Assembly (NCBI GenBank): GCA_019115765.1 | Contig: DXCZ01000033.1 | Location: forward strand, 1 to 34,857 | DNA: 34,857 bases | From: Candidatus Mediterraneibacter stercoripullorum | GTDB taxonomy: Bacteria; Bacillota; Clostridia; Lachnospirales; Lachnospiraceae | Reading direction: 5' to 3' | Part shown: in pieces, positions 7,968 through 16,806 of the stretch | How the letters are laid out: each line of letters starts with the position of its first letter | Position numbering within the stretch: position 1 is the stretch's first letter | Made by a program: the position numbers and the translations under genes | Notes under the pieces: generated by a model | Told to the model about the DNA's origin: nothing | The model's input: the letters and a program-made list of their open reading frames with translations, nothing else | Database searches by the model: none

Positions 7968-10900
7968 TTATTTCAGTCTTACCTTATATGTCTTGACCTC
8001 ATATGGCTTGATGGTTACTGTAAAGCTTCCTTCCTCTGCAGGAATCTCTCTTTCCGGCTCTTCCATCAGGTTACACTCTGTCACACCGGCAATCTTATTT
8101 TCACCAAATGTAACGGTAGTCTTTGTCAGGCTGTTCTCACACTCGTACATTCTGAGGATCACGCCTTCTCCATCTTCAGCATGTTTAACAGTCTCGATGA
8201 CAACATTTGCCTTGTCTGCGGATACAAATGATTTTCCTGCTCCCTTTACGCAGCCGGCGAAGGCGTATGCCTTCTGGTTCAGCTTGTAAGCCTCTTCCAC
8301 AGTTGTCTCCGCCTTCCAGTATCCGTTGTGAGGATACAGAGAATAGGTAAATACGTGTTCTTCCTGATCTGCTGTCTTGTTCGGCTCGATACCGGACTTG
8401 ATCAGGGTCAGAGCCATATCGCCGTCCTTCGCGGAGTGTCCGTACTTGCAGTCATTTAACAGGCTGACGCCGTAATTTCCTTCGGACAGATCCATCCACT
8501 TCTGGCCGCAGCTCTCGAAACGAGCCTCATCCCAGCTTGTATTTGTATGGATCTTTCTCTTCAGGTTACCGAACTGGATCTCGAATGTTGCCTCATCCGT
8601 GTGCACATTTACCGGGAAATGAACCTTCAGAAGTGTCTGATGCTCTTTCCAGTCTACCCATGTGACGAAGTCGATCCTGCGGCTGTCCGCATAGAAATGA
8701 ATCTTCTGTCTGATCACGGAATTGCTGATAGAACGGTCGATCTCCAGTGTGGCTCTTACCGGTCCCCGCTCCGTCCACTCGATGCGGTCCGCCTGCACTG
8801 CATCCCAGTATTTCTCGGAGTAGTACATATCGATATCCCAGCAGTCGAAGTTCATGGGCTTGTCCTCATACATGCGCAGGAGGTTGGCTGCCTTTCCTTC
8901 CTGGATCACTTCTCTCTCGCACTCTTTGTCGAAGATGGATGTAAAGAGTCCGTTCTCATCGATCTCGATATGGTAGAACGGTGTGTCGATGCCGCTCTCT
9001 GTGATCGCCAGGTCATTTTTCTGTCCGTCAGCCGCTGCCGCAGTGAAGACCTTGCCTCCCTTGGAAGGAATTCCCTCTACATATGCTACTGCACCGTCTG
9101 CAGTATGCTGCACCGGCCAGGTCCTGCCGTCCTCGTCCACAAGCACATCCGCGCTGCACTCACCCAGCTCTACTACATCATTTCTGGTGAATCCAAGAGT
9201 ATTGAACACACTGATGCAGTTCTCTTTCTCCTCTGTCAGGAGAGCCAGCTTTTCGCGGATCATCTCCGTCAGTCTGGACTCGATCTGTGCGTACTCTTCC
9301 TTTGTCACTTCATATACTTCATGGATGGATGATCCCGGCAGGATATCATGGAACTGGTTTGTCAGAACCGTTTTCCAGATCTTTTCCATCTCTTCTGTTT
9401 CTTTCGTACCTGTAAGAACCTGCAGCAGTTCCGTATCCATAAGGAGCTGTTCACATCTGCGGTTGGAGCGCTTATTCCTTCCCATGGAAGTATAAGTTCC
9501 TCTGTGATACTCGAAGTAAAGCTCTCCTTCCCACACCGGAAGCCGTTTATTTCCGGACACTCTCCTGTCAAGCTCTTCAAAATATTTTCCCGCAAATTCC
9601 TGGCGTACCTTCGGAATACCCTTGATTCCCTTCTCCATCCTCTTGGATGTCTCCAGCATATCTCTTGTCGGGCCGCCGCCTCCGTCGCCGTATCCGAAGC
9701 AGACAAGGATGTCGTTGTTGATTTCCTTGTTCTGATATCTGTGCCATCCGCCCATGATCGCATCCGGGTGGAGCATACCGTTGTATGTGGTGAAGAAGTT
9801 GTCTTCACTCTGTCCCACGCCAAGAGTCGTGATCAGATGGGTCAGGATCTCGCTTCCGTCGATTCCGCGCCACATCATGGTGTCATAAGGCACCTTGTTG
9901 ATCTGGTTCCATGCCAGCTTCGTGGTCATGAAATACTTGATGCCGCTGCGCTTCATGATCTGGGGAAGTGCTCCTGAATAGCCGAATACATCAGGCAGCC
10001 ACAGGATCTTGCACTCTACTCCAAACTCATCCCGGAAGAACTTCTTGCCATAGTAGAACTGACGTACCAGGGACTCTCCGCTGGTCAGGTTGCAGTCCGC
10101 CTCTACCCACATGCCGCCTTCCGGCTCCCAGCGTCCTTCCTTCACGCGCTCTTTCACCTTCGCGTAAACTTCCGGATATCTCTCCTTTAAGAACTGATAC
10201 AGCGCCGGCTGGCTGGACATGAACTTATATCCAGGGAACTCTTCCATGAACTTCAGCACTGTGGAGAAACTCCTGGCTGTTTTCTCTCTTGTCTGCGCAA
10301 TGGTCCACCACCATGCCACATCAATGTGGGTGTGGCCGATACAGGTCGCCACCACATCATCGTAACCTGCCATATCCTCATACAGCGCCTTCTCAATATA
10401 TTCCGTTGCTTCATCTACGGAACGGTAGAAGTCCTGGGAGTAAGGCGTGCGCAGATCCAGGAGATTGATCGTATTGTTCAGGACAGTAGTCAGATCCATC
10501 CGAACCTTGTCGTCCTTCTCCATACGGGAAAATCCCCGGCTAGGCACAATAATGTCATAATACAGACGATTGATCTTCTCGTCCATCTGCATCAGATCCA
10601 GACTGAAAGTCAGCTCTGCGAACATGATCCCTGTGTACGCCTGAAGGTCGATCACATAGGATCTCCCTGCTTCCGCGCAGGAATCCAGCAGTACCATCTG
10701 ATGATTGATATCCATTCCCTGTGTTACATTTCCATCTACAAACATCAGGAACTGGGGATTCTTCGCATCATCCCAGTGATCCACCTGGGTCGCGGCTTTC
10801 AGGTAAACCGGCTTTCCGGCCATCTCTTCCGGAATCGTAACGGTCGCCCGGAACCAGTAGTGCCGGTCAGGACCGTACCAGTGCATATTCTCACTGTGAA

Positions 10901-11054
10901 ATTCTTCCCAGAAAGGCGCTGCCTCATCAGCTTCCCCGGGGGTAAAATACAGTCCTTCCTTATAAGTAATCCCTGATACGGGAAGTTTCTTAGCAAATCT
11001 CAACTCATTCAGCTCATTGCATATTACTGAGATTCTTTCTTCAATAAATTTCAT
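7968..11054 (-). CDS. Alpha-mannosidase, GH38
   Basis: GH38 enzymes are retaining, zinc-dependent alpha-mannosidases. The 1028-residue protein has the full architecture: an N-terminal sandwich (1-230), the catalytic alpha/beta barrel, a helical linker (WKTVLTNQFHDILPGSSIHE) and C-terminal beta domains. Metal ligands are visible in GHTHIDVAWWW (240-250; His241, His243, Asp245) and the nucleophile Asp355 in WLPDVFGYSGALPQIM. FHDILPG is also a family hallmark. It has no signal peptide. An AGGAG ribosome site precedes the ATG at 11054. It lies between GH130 and GH3 in the operon, with 49-58 bp spacers. It probably removes alpha-1,2-, alpha-1,3- or alpha-1,6-linked mannose from imported N-glycan oligosaccharides, leaving the beta-mannosyl core for GH130. 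Confidence 0.95.
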   Translation of the reverse strand: MKFIEERISVICNELNELRFAKKLPVSGITYKEGLYFTPGEADEAAPFWEEFHSENMHWYGPDRHYWFRATVTIPEEMAGKPVYLKAATQVDHWDDAKNPQFLMFVDGNVTQGMDINHQMVLLDSCAEAGRSYVIDLQAYTGIMFAELTFSLDLMQMDEKINRLYYDIIVPSRGFSRMEKDDKVRMDLTTVLNNTINLLDLRTPYSQDFYRSVDEATEYIEKALYEDMAGYDDVVATCIGHTHIDVAWWWTIAQTREKTARSFSTVLKFMEEFPGYKFMSSQPALYQFLKERYPEVYAKVKERVKEGRWEPEGGMWVEADCNLTSGESLVRQFYYGKKFFRDEFGVECKILWLPDVFGYSGALPQIMKRSGIKYFMTTKLAWNQINKVPYDTMMWRGIDGSEILTHLITTLGVGQSEDNFFTTYNGMLHPDAIMGGWHRYQNKEINNDILVCFGYGDGGGGPTRDMLETSKRMEKGIKGIPKVRQEFAGKYFEELDRRVSGNKRLPVWEGELYFEYHRGTYTSMGRNKRSNRRCEQLLMDTELLQVLTGTKETEEMEKIWKTVLTNQFHDILPGSSIHEVYEVTKEEYAQIESRLTEMIREKLALLTEEKENCISVFNTLGFTRNDVVELGECSADVLVDEDGRTWPVQHTADGAVAYVEGIPSKGGKVFTAAAADGQKNDLAITESGIDTPFYHIEIDENGLFTSIFDKECEREVIQEGKAANLLRMYEDKPMNFDCWDIDMYYSEKYWDAVQADRIEWTERGPVRATLEIDRSISNSVIRQKIHFYADSRRIDFVTWVDWKEHQTLLKVHFPVNVHTDEATFEIQFGNLKRKIHTNTSWDEARFESCGQKWMDLSEGNYGVSLLNDCKYGHSAKDGDMALTLIKSGIEPNKTADQEEHVFTYSLYPHNGYWKAETTVEEAYKLNQKAYAFAGCVKGAGKSFVSADKANVVIETVKHAEDGEGVILRMYECENSLTKTTVTFGENKIAGVTECNLMEEPEREIPAEEGSFTVTIKPYEVKTYKVRLK

Positions 11055-11103
11055 ACGATCTTTCTCCTGTTATTTCTAAAAATTCATCTGCAATCCTGCT
11101 TAA

Positions 11104-12090
11104 TTAAAATGCATTTTCTTTTATATACTTCAGCAGATCATCCACTGTTGTAAACGCAAGTCCTGTCACTGTATCCGCGCATCCATAATAGATTGCGATC
11201 CTTCCTGTATCCGCATCTGTCAGTGTAGCGCAGGGGAATACAACGTTGGGAACGTCTCCCACGCACTCATAGATCTCATAAGGAGCCAGGATATACGCTT
11301 TGGAACGTGCCAGCACTTTCCACGGCTGCTCCAGATCCAGAAGGGCAGCTCCCATACGGTATACAAAGCCGTTGCATGTATTGAGCACTCCGTGATAGAT
11401 CAGGATCCATCCCTCATCTGTCTCGATCGGCACCGGTCCCGGTCCGATCTTGGTTCCCTGCCATGCAGAAGCATCTTCCTTCACAGTTGACATAACATGC
11501 CTGTGATGTCCCCAGTACTCCAGATCCGGGCTCTGGCTGTAGAAGATGTCGCCGAATGGTGTGTGACCGGTATCACTGGGTCTGCTCAGCATCGCATACT
11601 TTCCGCCTATTTTCCTCGGAAACATGACTCCGTTCCTGTTATACGGAAGGAATGCATTCTCCAGCTGATGGAATGTCTTAAAGTCAAATGTATATGCCAC
11701 GCCGATGGTCGGTCCGTGATAGCCGTTGCACCATGTGATATAGTAGCGGTCCTCGATGAAGCAGATCCTGGGGTCGTATCTGTACTCCCGCACTGTCACC
11801 TCTTCGTCTCCTTCAAACTTGATCGGATCCGGGTTGATGTCCCAGTGAATCCCGTCCTTTGAAAATCCCGCGAAGATATCCATACTCACACACTTGCTGT
11901 CACAGCGGAATACTCCTGCAAAACCATCTCCAAAGGGCACTACAGCACTGTTGAAGATACTGTTTGAACTGGGAATAGCATCTCTTTTAATGATAGGATT
12001 CGCGCTGTATCTCCACACCGGCATGGTATAGCCTTCAGGCTTGTTCTCCCAGGGGATATTTTTTAAAGAATTACCAATAATCTTTGCCAT
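11104..12090 (-). CDS. GH130 beta-mannoside phosphorylase
   Basis: GH130 enzymes phosphorolyse terminal beta-mannosides to alpha-mannose-1-phosphate, inside the cell. The start at 12090 ([10 protein letters not shown]) is preferred because AGGAG lies just upstream; a longer frame to 12117 has no such site. The 328-residue protein is a five-bladed propeller with [19 protein letters not shown], where Asp106 matches the catalytic acid position (Asp104 in the Bacteroides-related Uhgb_MP). [20 protein letters not shown] carries phosphate-binding residues. Subfamily 2, which includes beta-1,4-mannosyl-GlcNAc phosphorylases, is the likeliest group given GH38 and GH125 beside it. Mannosylglucose or mannobiose cannot be excluded from sequence alone. 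Its product would need a phosphomannomutase, which is not in this window. Confidence 0.9.
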   Translation of the reverse strand: MAKIIGNSLKNIPWENKPEGYTMPVWRYSANPIIKRDAIPSSNSIFNSAVVPFGDGFAGVFRCDSKCVSMDIFAGFSKDGIHWDINPDPIKFEGDEEVTVREYRYDPRICFIEDRYYITWCNGYHGPTIGVAYTFDFKTFHQLENAFLPYNRNGVMFPRKIGGKYAMLSRPSDTGHTPFGDIFYSQSPDLEYWGHHRHVMSTVKEDASAWQGTKIGPGPVPIETDEGWILIYHGVLNTCNGFVYRMGAALLDLEQPWKVLARSKAYILAPYEIYECVGDVPNVVFPCATLTDADTGRIAIYYGCADTVTGLAFTTVDDLLKYIKENAF

Positions 12091-12117
12091 ATTTTTCTCC
12101 TCTTTCCCTCTTAGCAC

Positions 12118-12149
12118 AACAGGGACATTCCAAATGAAATGCCCCTGTT
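12118..12149 (-). terminator. Stem-loop between binding-protein gene and GH130
   Basis: AACAGGG-A-CATT pairs with AATG-C-CCCTGTT around an 8-base loop, with one mismatch. It follows the binding-protein stop by about 25 bases on the minus strand and lacks a T tail on that side. Such structures after binding-protein genes commonly protect the upstream message and reduce downstream expression. Confidence 0.5.
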
Positions 12150-12174
12150 CTTTTGAAACTTCTGTTCGATTATA

Positions 12175-13623
12175 TTATTTACCCATGAATTCGTCAACCT
12201 GTTCCTGAGCAGCTGCGCAAAGTTCATCCCATCCTGCTGTCTCAAGCTCACCCTTCATCTTCTCGATCAGAGCGTTCGGCTCCTGTGCTCCTGTGAAGAG
12301 TTCCGGATAGTATTTCTCGTATACAGCATTGCAGTTTGCAAGCTGAGTTGTTACTTCGCTTGTATCCATGCTGAAACCAAGAAGACCAGAACGTACTGCC
12401 GCATCGTTCAGTGCGATAACCTCATCCCACTGACTTGTCTCTTCTGTTGTCTGCTGAGAAACAATATATGTGTTGCCCTGTGTATAACCAGCAAGTGCCC
12501 AGTCTGTCTCAAGTCTCTCTACCTTGTTGTCATCTGTATACTGCCAGTCCTCGCCCTCTACACCAAAGTAGAAGAGGTCACGAAGCTTCGTATCTGTATT
12601 GATGAGCTGCAGGAGTTCAAGAGCCTTTTCCGGATTCTTGCATCCTGAGTAAATACCATTGATCGATCCCTGGATGGTCTTGTTGCACATTACAGAATCA
12701 CCAAACTGAACTGCCTCACAATTTGCAATACCGAAGTTCGGTCCCCATGTTGTCTTGGCAGCGCCGCTCCATCCCTGAGCAATGAACAGCATGTGGTACT
12801 TGTTTGTATCGTCTGCAGTCGGAGCATCACCGTTGATGAGTCCTTCACTGTACATCTTGTGGATGGTCTCCAGGTTTGCCAGGATGTCCGGATCGTCAAG
12901 CGGATTGACTACTGTCGCACCGTCATCGCCGTATTTCACACCGATAACCTTGGAGCCTGAGCTGAGATCGTCAAAGTTCATGTCGATCAGAACGCTTGCA
13001 CCTGCCTTTGACATGAAGAACGGAGCTGTGCCTTCGCCCTCTTTTATCTTCTGAAGTGCAGGATACAGAGAATCAAAGTCCGTAATTGCGTTGATATCGA
13101 TTCCGTATTTGTCTGCGATGTCTTTATCCCATACAAAGTATTCTGTGATCGCGTTGTCCTTCATCGTCGGTACGCCATAGATCTTGGAGTCAGAAGAAAC
13201 TGCTTTCCAGTAATCCTCCGGGATCAGTTCATACAGCTCCGGAGTTGTCTCCTGCAGCATATCCGTAATATCAAGGAATACACCGTTTGAAACCTCTGAG
13301 CTGAAACGAGTCTGATCTGTAAACAGGATATCGAAATACTCACCGGAGTTTGTGATAACGCTTCGTCTGTTGTCCCAGTCACCCCAGCCAACAACTTCCA
13401 TATCAACATTTACACCGATCTTCTCCTCCAGATACGGATTTACCTGCTCCAGCCATGCATCATAGTTGTCCGGCATACCGTTTCCTACTGTTACCCATTT
13501 CAGAGTTACCACACCATCCTCTGATGTGGATCCGCCCTCATTTGAGTCATTTCCGCAGCCGGCCAGAAGTCCTGCACACATAGCTGCTGTCATGGCAAGC
13601 GCTACAATTCTTTTCTTTTTCAT
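12175..13623 (-). CDS. Extracellular sugar-binding lipoprotein of ABC importer
   Basis: This is the solute-binding protein of a carbohydrate ABC importer (LplA-like group of binding proteins for complex oligosaccharides). The start at 13623 was chosen because it opens a lipoprotein signal peptide (KKKRIVALAMTAAMCAGLLAGC, lipobox LAGC with Cys23) and has GGAGGAAAG just upstream; the longer frame to 13722 lacks both. The mature part of about 460 residues contains typical type-1 SBP features such as WDNRRSVITNSGEYFDILFT. Two permeases lie directly upstream in the operon, but no ATPase gene follows, so an MsiK-type ATPase made elsewhere is presumed. By context the ligand is a mannose-containing oligosaccharide, comparable in role to NgtS of S. 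pneumoniae. Ligand identity is inference. Confidence 0.92.
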   Translation of the reverse strand: MKKKRIVALAMTAAMCAGLLAGCGNDSNEGGSTSEDGVVTLKWVTVGNGMPDNYDAWLEQVNPYLEEKIGVNVDMEVVGWGDWDNRRSVITNSGEYFDILFTDQTRFSSEVSNGVFLDITDMLQETTPELYELIPEDYWKAVSSDSKIYGVPTMKDNAITEYFVWDKDIADKYGIDINAITDFDSLYPALQKIKEGEGTAPFFMSKAGASVLIDMNFDDLSSGSKVIGVKYGDDGATVVNPLDDPDILANLETIHKMYSEGLINGDAPTADDTNKYHMLFIAQGWSGAAKTTWGPNFGIANCEAVQFGDSVMCNKTIQGSINGIYSGCKNPEKALELLQLINTDTKLRDLFYFGVEGEDWQYTDDNKVERLETDWALAGYTQGNTYIVSQQTTEETSQWDEVIALNDAAVRSGLLGFSMDTSEVTTQLANCNAVYEKYYPELFTGAQEPNALIEKMKGELETAGWDELCAAAQEQVDEFMGK

Positions 13624-13655
13624 TTTTCTTTCCTCCTTGAAAATTTTTATATGTA

Positions 13656-14588
13656 CTATCCTTTCACCGCACCAACCGTAAGACCGGAGATGAAGTATTT
13701 CTGGAAGAACGGATAGCAGCATGCAATTGGGATGATAATGATGATCGCCATAGCCATTCTGGCTCCCTCTCTCGGCATTGAATTCATATACTCAACCATA
13801 GAGATTCCCGCCGACGGGTTATTTGCCATCATTTCAATATTTCTCTGTATAGAGTTCAGCAGCGCCTGCAGAGACAGAAGCTTCTGATCTGTAATATACA
13901 GTGAGGACTGGAACCAATCATTCCAGTATCCGAATGTCAGGAACAGAGCGATCGTTGCCAGAAGCGGCTTTGCCAGAGGCAGAGCGATCTTCCCGAATAT
14001 CTGGAGCTGACTTGCACCGTCAATCTGTGCGGACTCAATGATCGATTCAGGTATATTTGTCTTGAAAAACGTCTTTGCGATCACTACGTTGAAGGATGAA
14101 ACACACAGCGGCAAAATCAGCGCCCATACAGTATCACGAAGATGGAGCAGCTGTGTATTAACAACATACTGTGCAACCATACCACCGTTAAAAATCATAG
14201 GTATGAATACGATCATTGTAAAAAAGTTGTTCAGTTTGTACGTATTTCTTGAAAGCACGTATCCCATAAGTGTGGTCAGCATCACACCAAGCACGGTACC
14301 TACTACTGTAACAAAAATCGATACGCCAAGTGCGCGTATGATCATCTCGCCTTCGTCAAACAGGAACTTGTACGCATCCAGAGAAAATACCTCCGGGATA
14401 AACCGGTATCCGTTCATCTGGATAGACTCTTCTGCTGAGATCGAGATCATAAATACAAATACAACCGGGATCACACAGATAAGAGCGATCAGGATAAACA
14501 GAATATTAAAGCCGATATTCGTCGGTTGTGAAATTTTATTCAGATGCGACGATTCCGCCATATCTGCATTTTTATTTTTTTTCGACAT
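13656..14588 (-). CDS. ABC sugar permease, LplC/YtcP type
   Basis: This is a membrane component of the oligosaccharide importer. The 310-residue protein has six predicted hydrophobic helices, a cytoplasmic N-terminal tail and the EAA loop (ESAQIDGASQLQIFGKIALP) that contacts the ATPase. The C-terminal segment AMAIIIIIPIACCYPFFQKYFISGLTVGAVKG is characteristic of the YtcP/LplC subgroup. It follows the LplB-type permease with a 15-bp gap and precedes the binding-protein gene by 32 bp, so the three are one transcriptional unit. Confidence 0.93.
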   Translation of the reverse strand: MSKKNKNADMAESSHLNKISQPTNIGFNILFILIALICVIPVVFVFMISISAEESIQMNGYRFIPEVFSLDAYKFLFDEGEMIIRALGVSIFVTVVGTVLGVMLTTLMGYVLSRNTYKLNNFFTMIVFIPMIFNGGMVAQYVVNTQLLHLRDTVWALILPLCVSSFNVVIAKTFFKTNIPESIIESAQIDGASQLQIFGKIALPLAKPLLATIALFLTFGYWNDWFQSSLYITDQKLLSLQALLNSIQRNIEMMANNPSAGISMVEYMNSMPREGARMAMAIIIIIPIACCYPFFQKYFISGLTVGAVKG

Positions 14589-14603
14589 CTGTATCCCCCC
14601 TTA

Positions 14604-15557
14604 CTATATAATTGCACTGTCTTCGTCAATCTTCTTCACGATCCAGTTTGCAAGCAGGATAGTGATGCAGCATGCTACTGACTGGAAGAAAGTAGCTGCC
14701 GAAGTCATACCTACCGGCATGTTGGACTGCAGATTGTTAAATACGAAGGTATCGATCGTTGCTGTCGTATTAAAGATCGAACCACTTGCTCCCTGTGTAA
14801 GCTGATAGAACAGACCGAAATCTGAATAGAATACCTTACCTACATTCAGGATGAACATCATGATAACGACATTTTTCAGACAAGGCAGGGTGATAAATCT
14901 TGCCTGCTGCCATTTGCTTGCGCCATCCATGACCGCCGCTTCATACAGTGTGCCATCGATACCGGAAATATTGGCAAGATAAATGACCATGTTATATCCG
15001 GTAGATTTCCACAAGTACATAAAGATCAGGATGAACGGCCAAACACCGGCTGTCATATACCACTGAATGGGATCATTTCCTGCATCTCTCAGCATACCAT
15101 TGATAAGACCGTTGTCCTGATTCAGGAATGCGTCCAGGAAATATGCAGCAACAACCCATGACATAAAGTACGGGAAGAACATCAGTGTCTGATATACTTT
15201 TGATTTTCTCTTGCTCCACAGTTCGCTGATCATCATTGCCAGCGCAACTGCCAGAATAGTTCCTACTACGATAAATACCAGATTGTAAAGAATGGTATTT
15301 CTCAGGATTACAAACAGGTCGTTGGATTTGATCAGGAATTCAAAGTTCTCGAACCCCGCCCACTCGCTGTGGAATACATTATAAATAAATCCATGGCCTG
15401 CACTGATCTTATAATCTTTAAACGCGATAATAAGACCAAACATCGGAAGAAACGAGAACAAAATATACCAAATGGTAGTTGGTAAAGCAAGTATGGTCAA
15501 TTCAGTATCGTTTTTGTTCCATCTTCTTTTTAGATTCTTTTTCTTTTCCTTTTCCAA
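14604..15557 (-). CDS. ABC sugar permease, LplB type
   Basis: This is the partner permease of the importer. The 317-residue protein starts with a lysine-rich cytoplasmic stretch. It then has membrane helices from about residue 25 (TIWYILFSFLPMFGLIIAFKDYK, a hallmark of LplB proteins) and the EAA loop EAAVMDGASKWQQARFITLP near residue 210. It lies 19 bp after the lacI-family gene and upstream of the second permease. The regulator and transporter are thus co-transcribed, which implies autoregulation. Confidence 0.93.
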   Translation of the reverse strand: MEKEKKKNLKRRWNKNDTELTILALPTTIWYILFSFLPMFGLIIAFKDYKISAGHGFIYNVFHSEWAGFENFEFLIKSNDLFVILRNTILYNLVFIVVGTILAVALAMMISELWSKRKSKVYQTLMFFPYFMSWVVAAYFLDAFLNQDNGLINGMLRDAGNDPIQWYMTAGVWPFILIFMYLWKSTGYNMVIYLANISGIDGTLYEAAVMDGASKWQQARFITLPCLKNVVIMMFILNVGKVFYSDFGLFYQLTQGASGSIFNTTATIDTFVFNNLQSNMPVGMTSAATFFQSVACCITILLANWIVKKIDEDSAII

Positions 15558-15576
15558 TTTTTATCCCTTCCCTTCC

Positions 15577-16599
15577 TCAAAAACTTTTCCAACCGATTTC
15601 CCTTACCGAATTCCGGTATACAATCTTCCCGGGGATCCGGATCACTTCTCCTCCTTTCTTCTCAGGGTGCTCCATGTATTTCAGTATTTTCTTTACTGCC
15701 GTCCGCCCCAGCTGATCTACATCGACCGCCACCGTGGTCAGAGGGGGATCGCTGAGCCGTGCATACACGGAATCATCAAAGCCGACGATAGAGATGTCAT
15801 CCGGAACCTGAAGTCCCTTCACCCGAAGTTCCTTTACAAACCGGAACGCTGTCTCGTCACAGTTGCATACAAAAGCTGTCGGAAGTTTCTCGGGAACCTC
15901 AAGCCGGATCGCCTTACCTTCTTCATCTCGATCCGGAATGAGCCATTCCTCCCTGGGAGTAATCCCTTGTTCCAGCAGCCGGCGCAGATACCCAAGATAC
16001 CGGTCTGTGATACTCGTTGTGCTTCCCATTCCCACTGTTCCCACAAATCCGATTTCTCTGTGCCCCTTCTGGATCAGAAAATCTGTAAGCTCATATGTGC
16101 TGTAAATGTTCTCCGTTACGACCGAATCCGACATGTGCGTCACGTCATAGACGTCCACATATACTTTCGGAAGATCTACTGCGTCCAGGCGCCTCTCAAC
16201 GTCGCTTTCCAGGATTCCCAGAAGGATCAGCCCGTCAAAGGCTCCCGGAGCACTGAGCATCTTCAGGTCAGCCGCCAGAGTATTGCGGTCGGGAGTCAGC
16301 ATAACGCTGGAACAGGAGTGTTTTCCGAACTCACTGATGATGCGGTCATACATTCCCATATAGAACTTACCGTCATCACCAGAGTTGAACCTCTTGCTCA
16401 TCACGATCGCGATCTTTCTGGTCCGGCGTTTCCCATAATCTCTCAGTACATAGCCGTACTTATCCGCCGTCTCGAAGATCTTCTTTTTCAGCTCTTCACT
16501 TACACCGTCTTTTCCATTTAGAGCTTTTGAAACTGTCACTTTACTTATTGCCAGCTCATCCGCCAGAGTCTGCATGGAAACAGTATTCTTTACACCCAT
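15577..16599 (-). CDS. LacI-family transcriptional regulator
   Basis: This is a sugar-responsive DNA-binding regulator. The 340-residue protein has an N-terminal LacI helix-turn-helix (MQTLADELAISKVTVSKALN, about 9-28, with the hinge after residue 50) and a periplasmic-binding-protein-like effector domain (about 62-335) with typical SIVGFDDSVYARLSDPPLTT. It is the first gene of the importer and glycosidase operon. The upstream region holds two matching palindromes (16626-16643 and 16779-16796), one directly downstream of the predicted -10 box. This is the expected design for an autorepressed catabolic operon induced by a mannoside or phosphorylated sugar. The effector is not known. Confidence 0.93.
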   Translation of the reverse strand: MGVKNTVSMQTLADELAISKVTVSKALNGKDGVSEELKKKIFETADKYGYVLRDYGKRRTRKIAIVMSKRFNSGDDGKFYMGMYDRIISEFGKHSCSSVMLTPDRNTLAADLKMLSAPGAFDGLILLGILESDVERRLDAVDLPKVYVDVYDVTHMSDSVVTENIYSTYELTDFLIQKGHREIGFVGTVGMGSTTSITDRYLGYLRRLLEQGITPREEWLIPDRDEEGKAIRLEVPEKLPTAFVCNCDETAFRFVKELRVKGLQVPDDISIVGFDDSVYARLSDPPLTTVAVDVDQLGRTAVKKILKYMEHPEKKGGEVIRIPGKIVYRNSVREIGWKSF

Positions 16600-16625
16600 T
16601 TTGTTTCCTCACTTTCTGGTTTCGA

Positions 16626-16643
16626 AAATGTTTCTTAACATTT
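16626..16643. promoter_or_regulatory. Proximal operator for the LacI-family regulator
   Basis: AAATGTTTCTTAACATTT is an imperfect palindrome (7 of 9 positions symmetric). It starts 8 bases after the predicted -10 box on the minus strand, across the expected start site. It differs at one base from the distal copy at 16779-16796, which is why I read both as sites of one regulator. Confidence 0.65.
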
Positions 16644-16651
16644 ACAATTGC

Positions 16652-16680
16652 ATTTTAGCACACTTTTTATTGTATGTATA
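16652..16680 (-). promoter_or_regulatory. Predicted promoter of the N-glycan-type operon
   Basis: On the minus strand, TATACA (-35, 16675-16680) and TAAAAT (-10, 16652-16657) are separated by 17 bp in very AT-rich DNA. It is flanked by two operator-like palindromes and reads into the lacI-family gene and the eight genes behind it. Confidence 0.55.
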
Positions 16681-16778
16681 TAAAAACATATATTTTCTAT
16701 AATACACACAATTCCGCTATCCGTTTTTTGTGCATATTTTACAGTTTTATTTTTGTTAACAAACTATTTTACAACCTC

Positions 16779-16796
16779 AAATGTTACTTAACATTT
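16779..16796. promoter_or_regulatory. Distal operator for the LacI-family regulator
   Basis: AAATGTTACTTAACATTT is symmetric except for the central CT. It lies 11 bases after the stop of the GH38-like gene and 153 bp (centre to centre) upstream of the proximal copy. The spacing is close to 14-15 helical turns, compatible with DNA looping by a dimer-of-dimers. It could also act as a roadblock for read-through from the upstream operon. Confidence 0.6.
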
Positions 16797-16806
16797 TGTT
16801 TTCCAG

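Noticed and set aside
16600..16806. Small RNA or leader peptide in the AT-rich lacI upstream region
   Set aside because: No hairpin with T tail and no start with ribosome site was seen; the content is better explained by a promoter with two operators.
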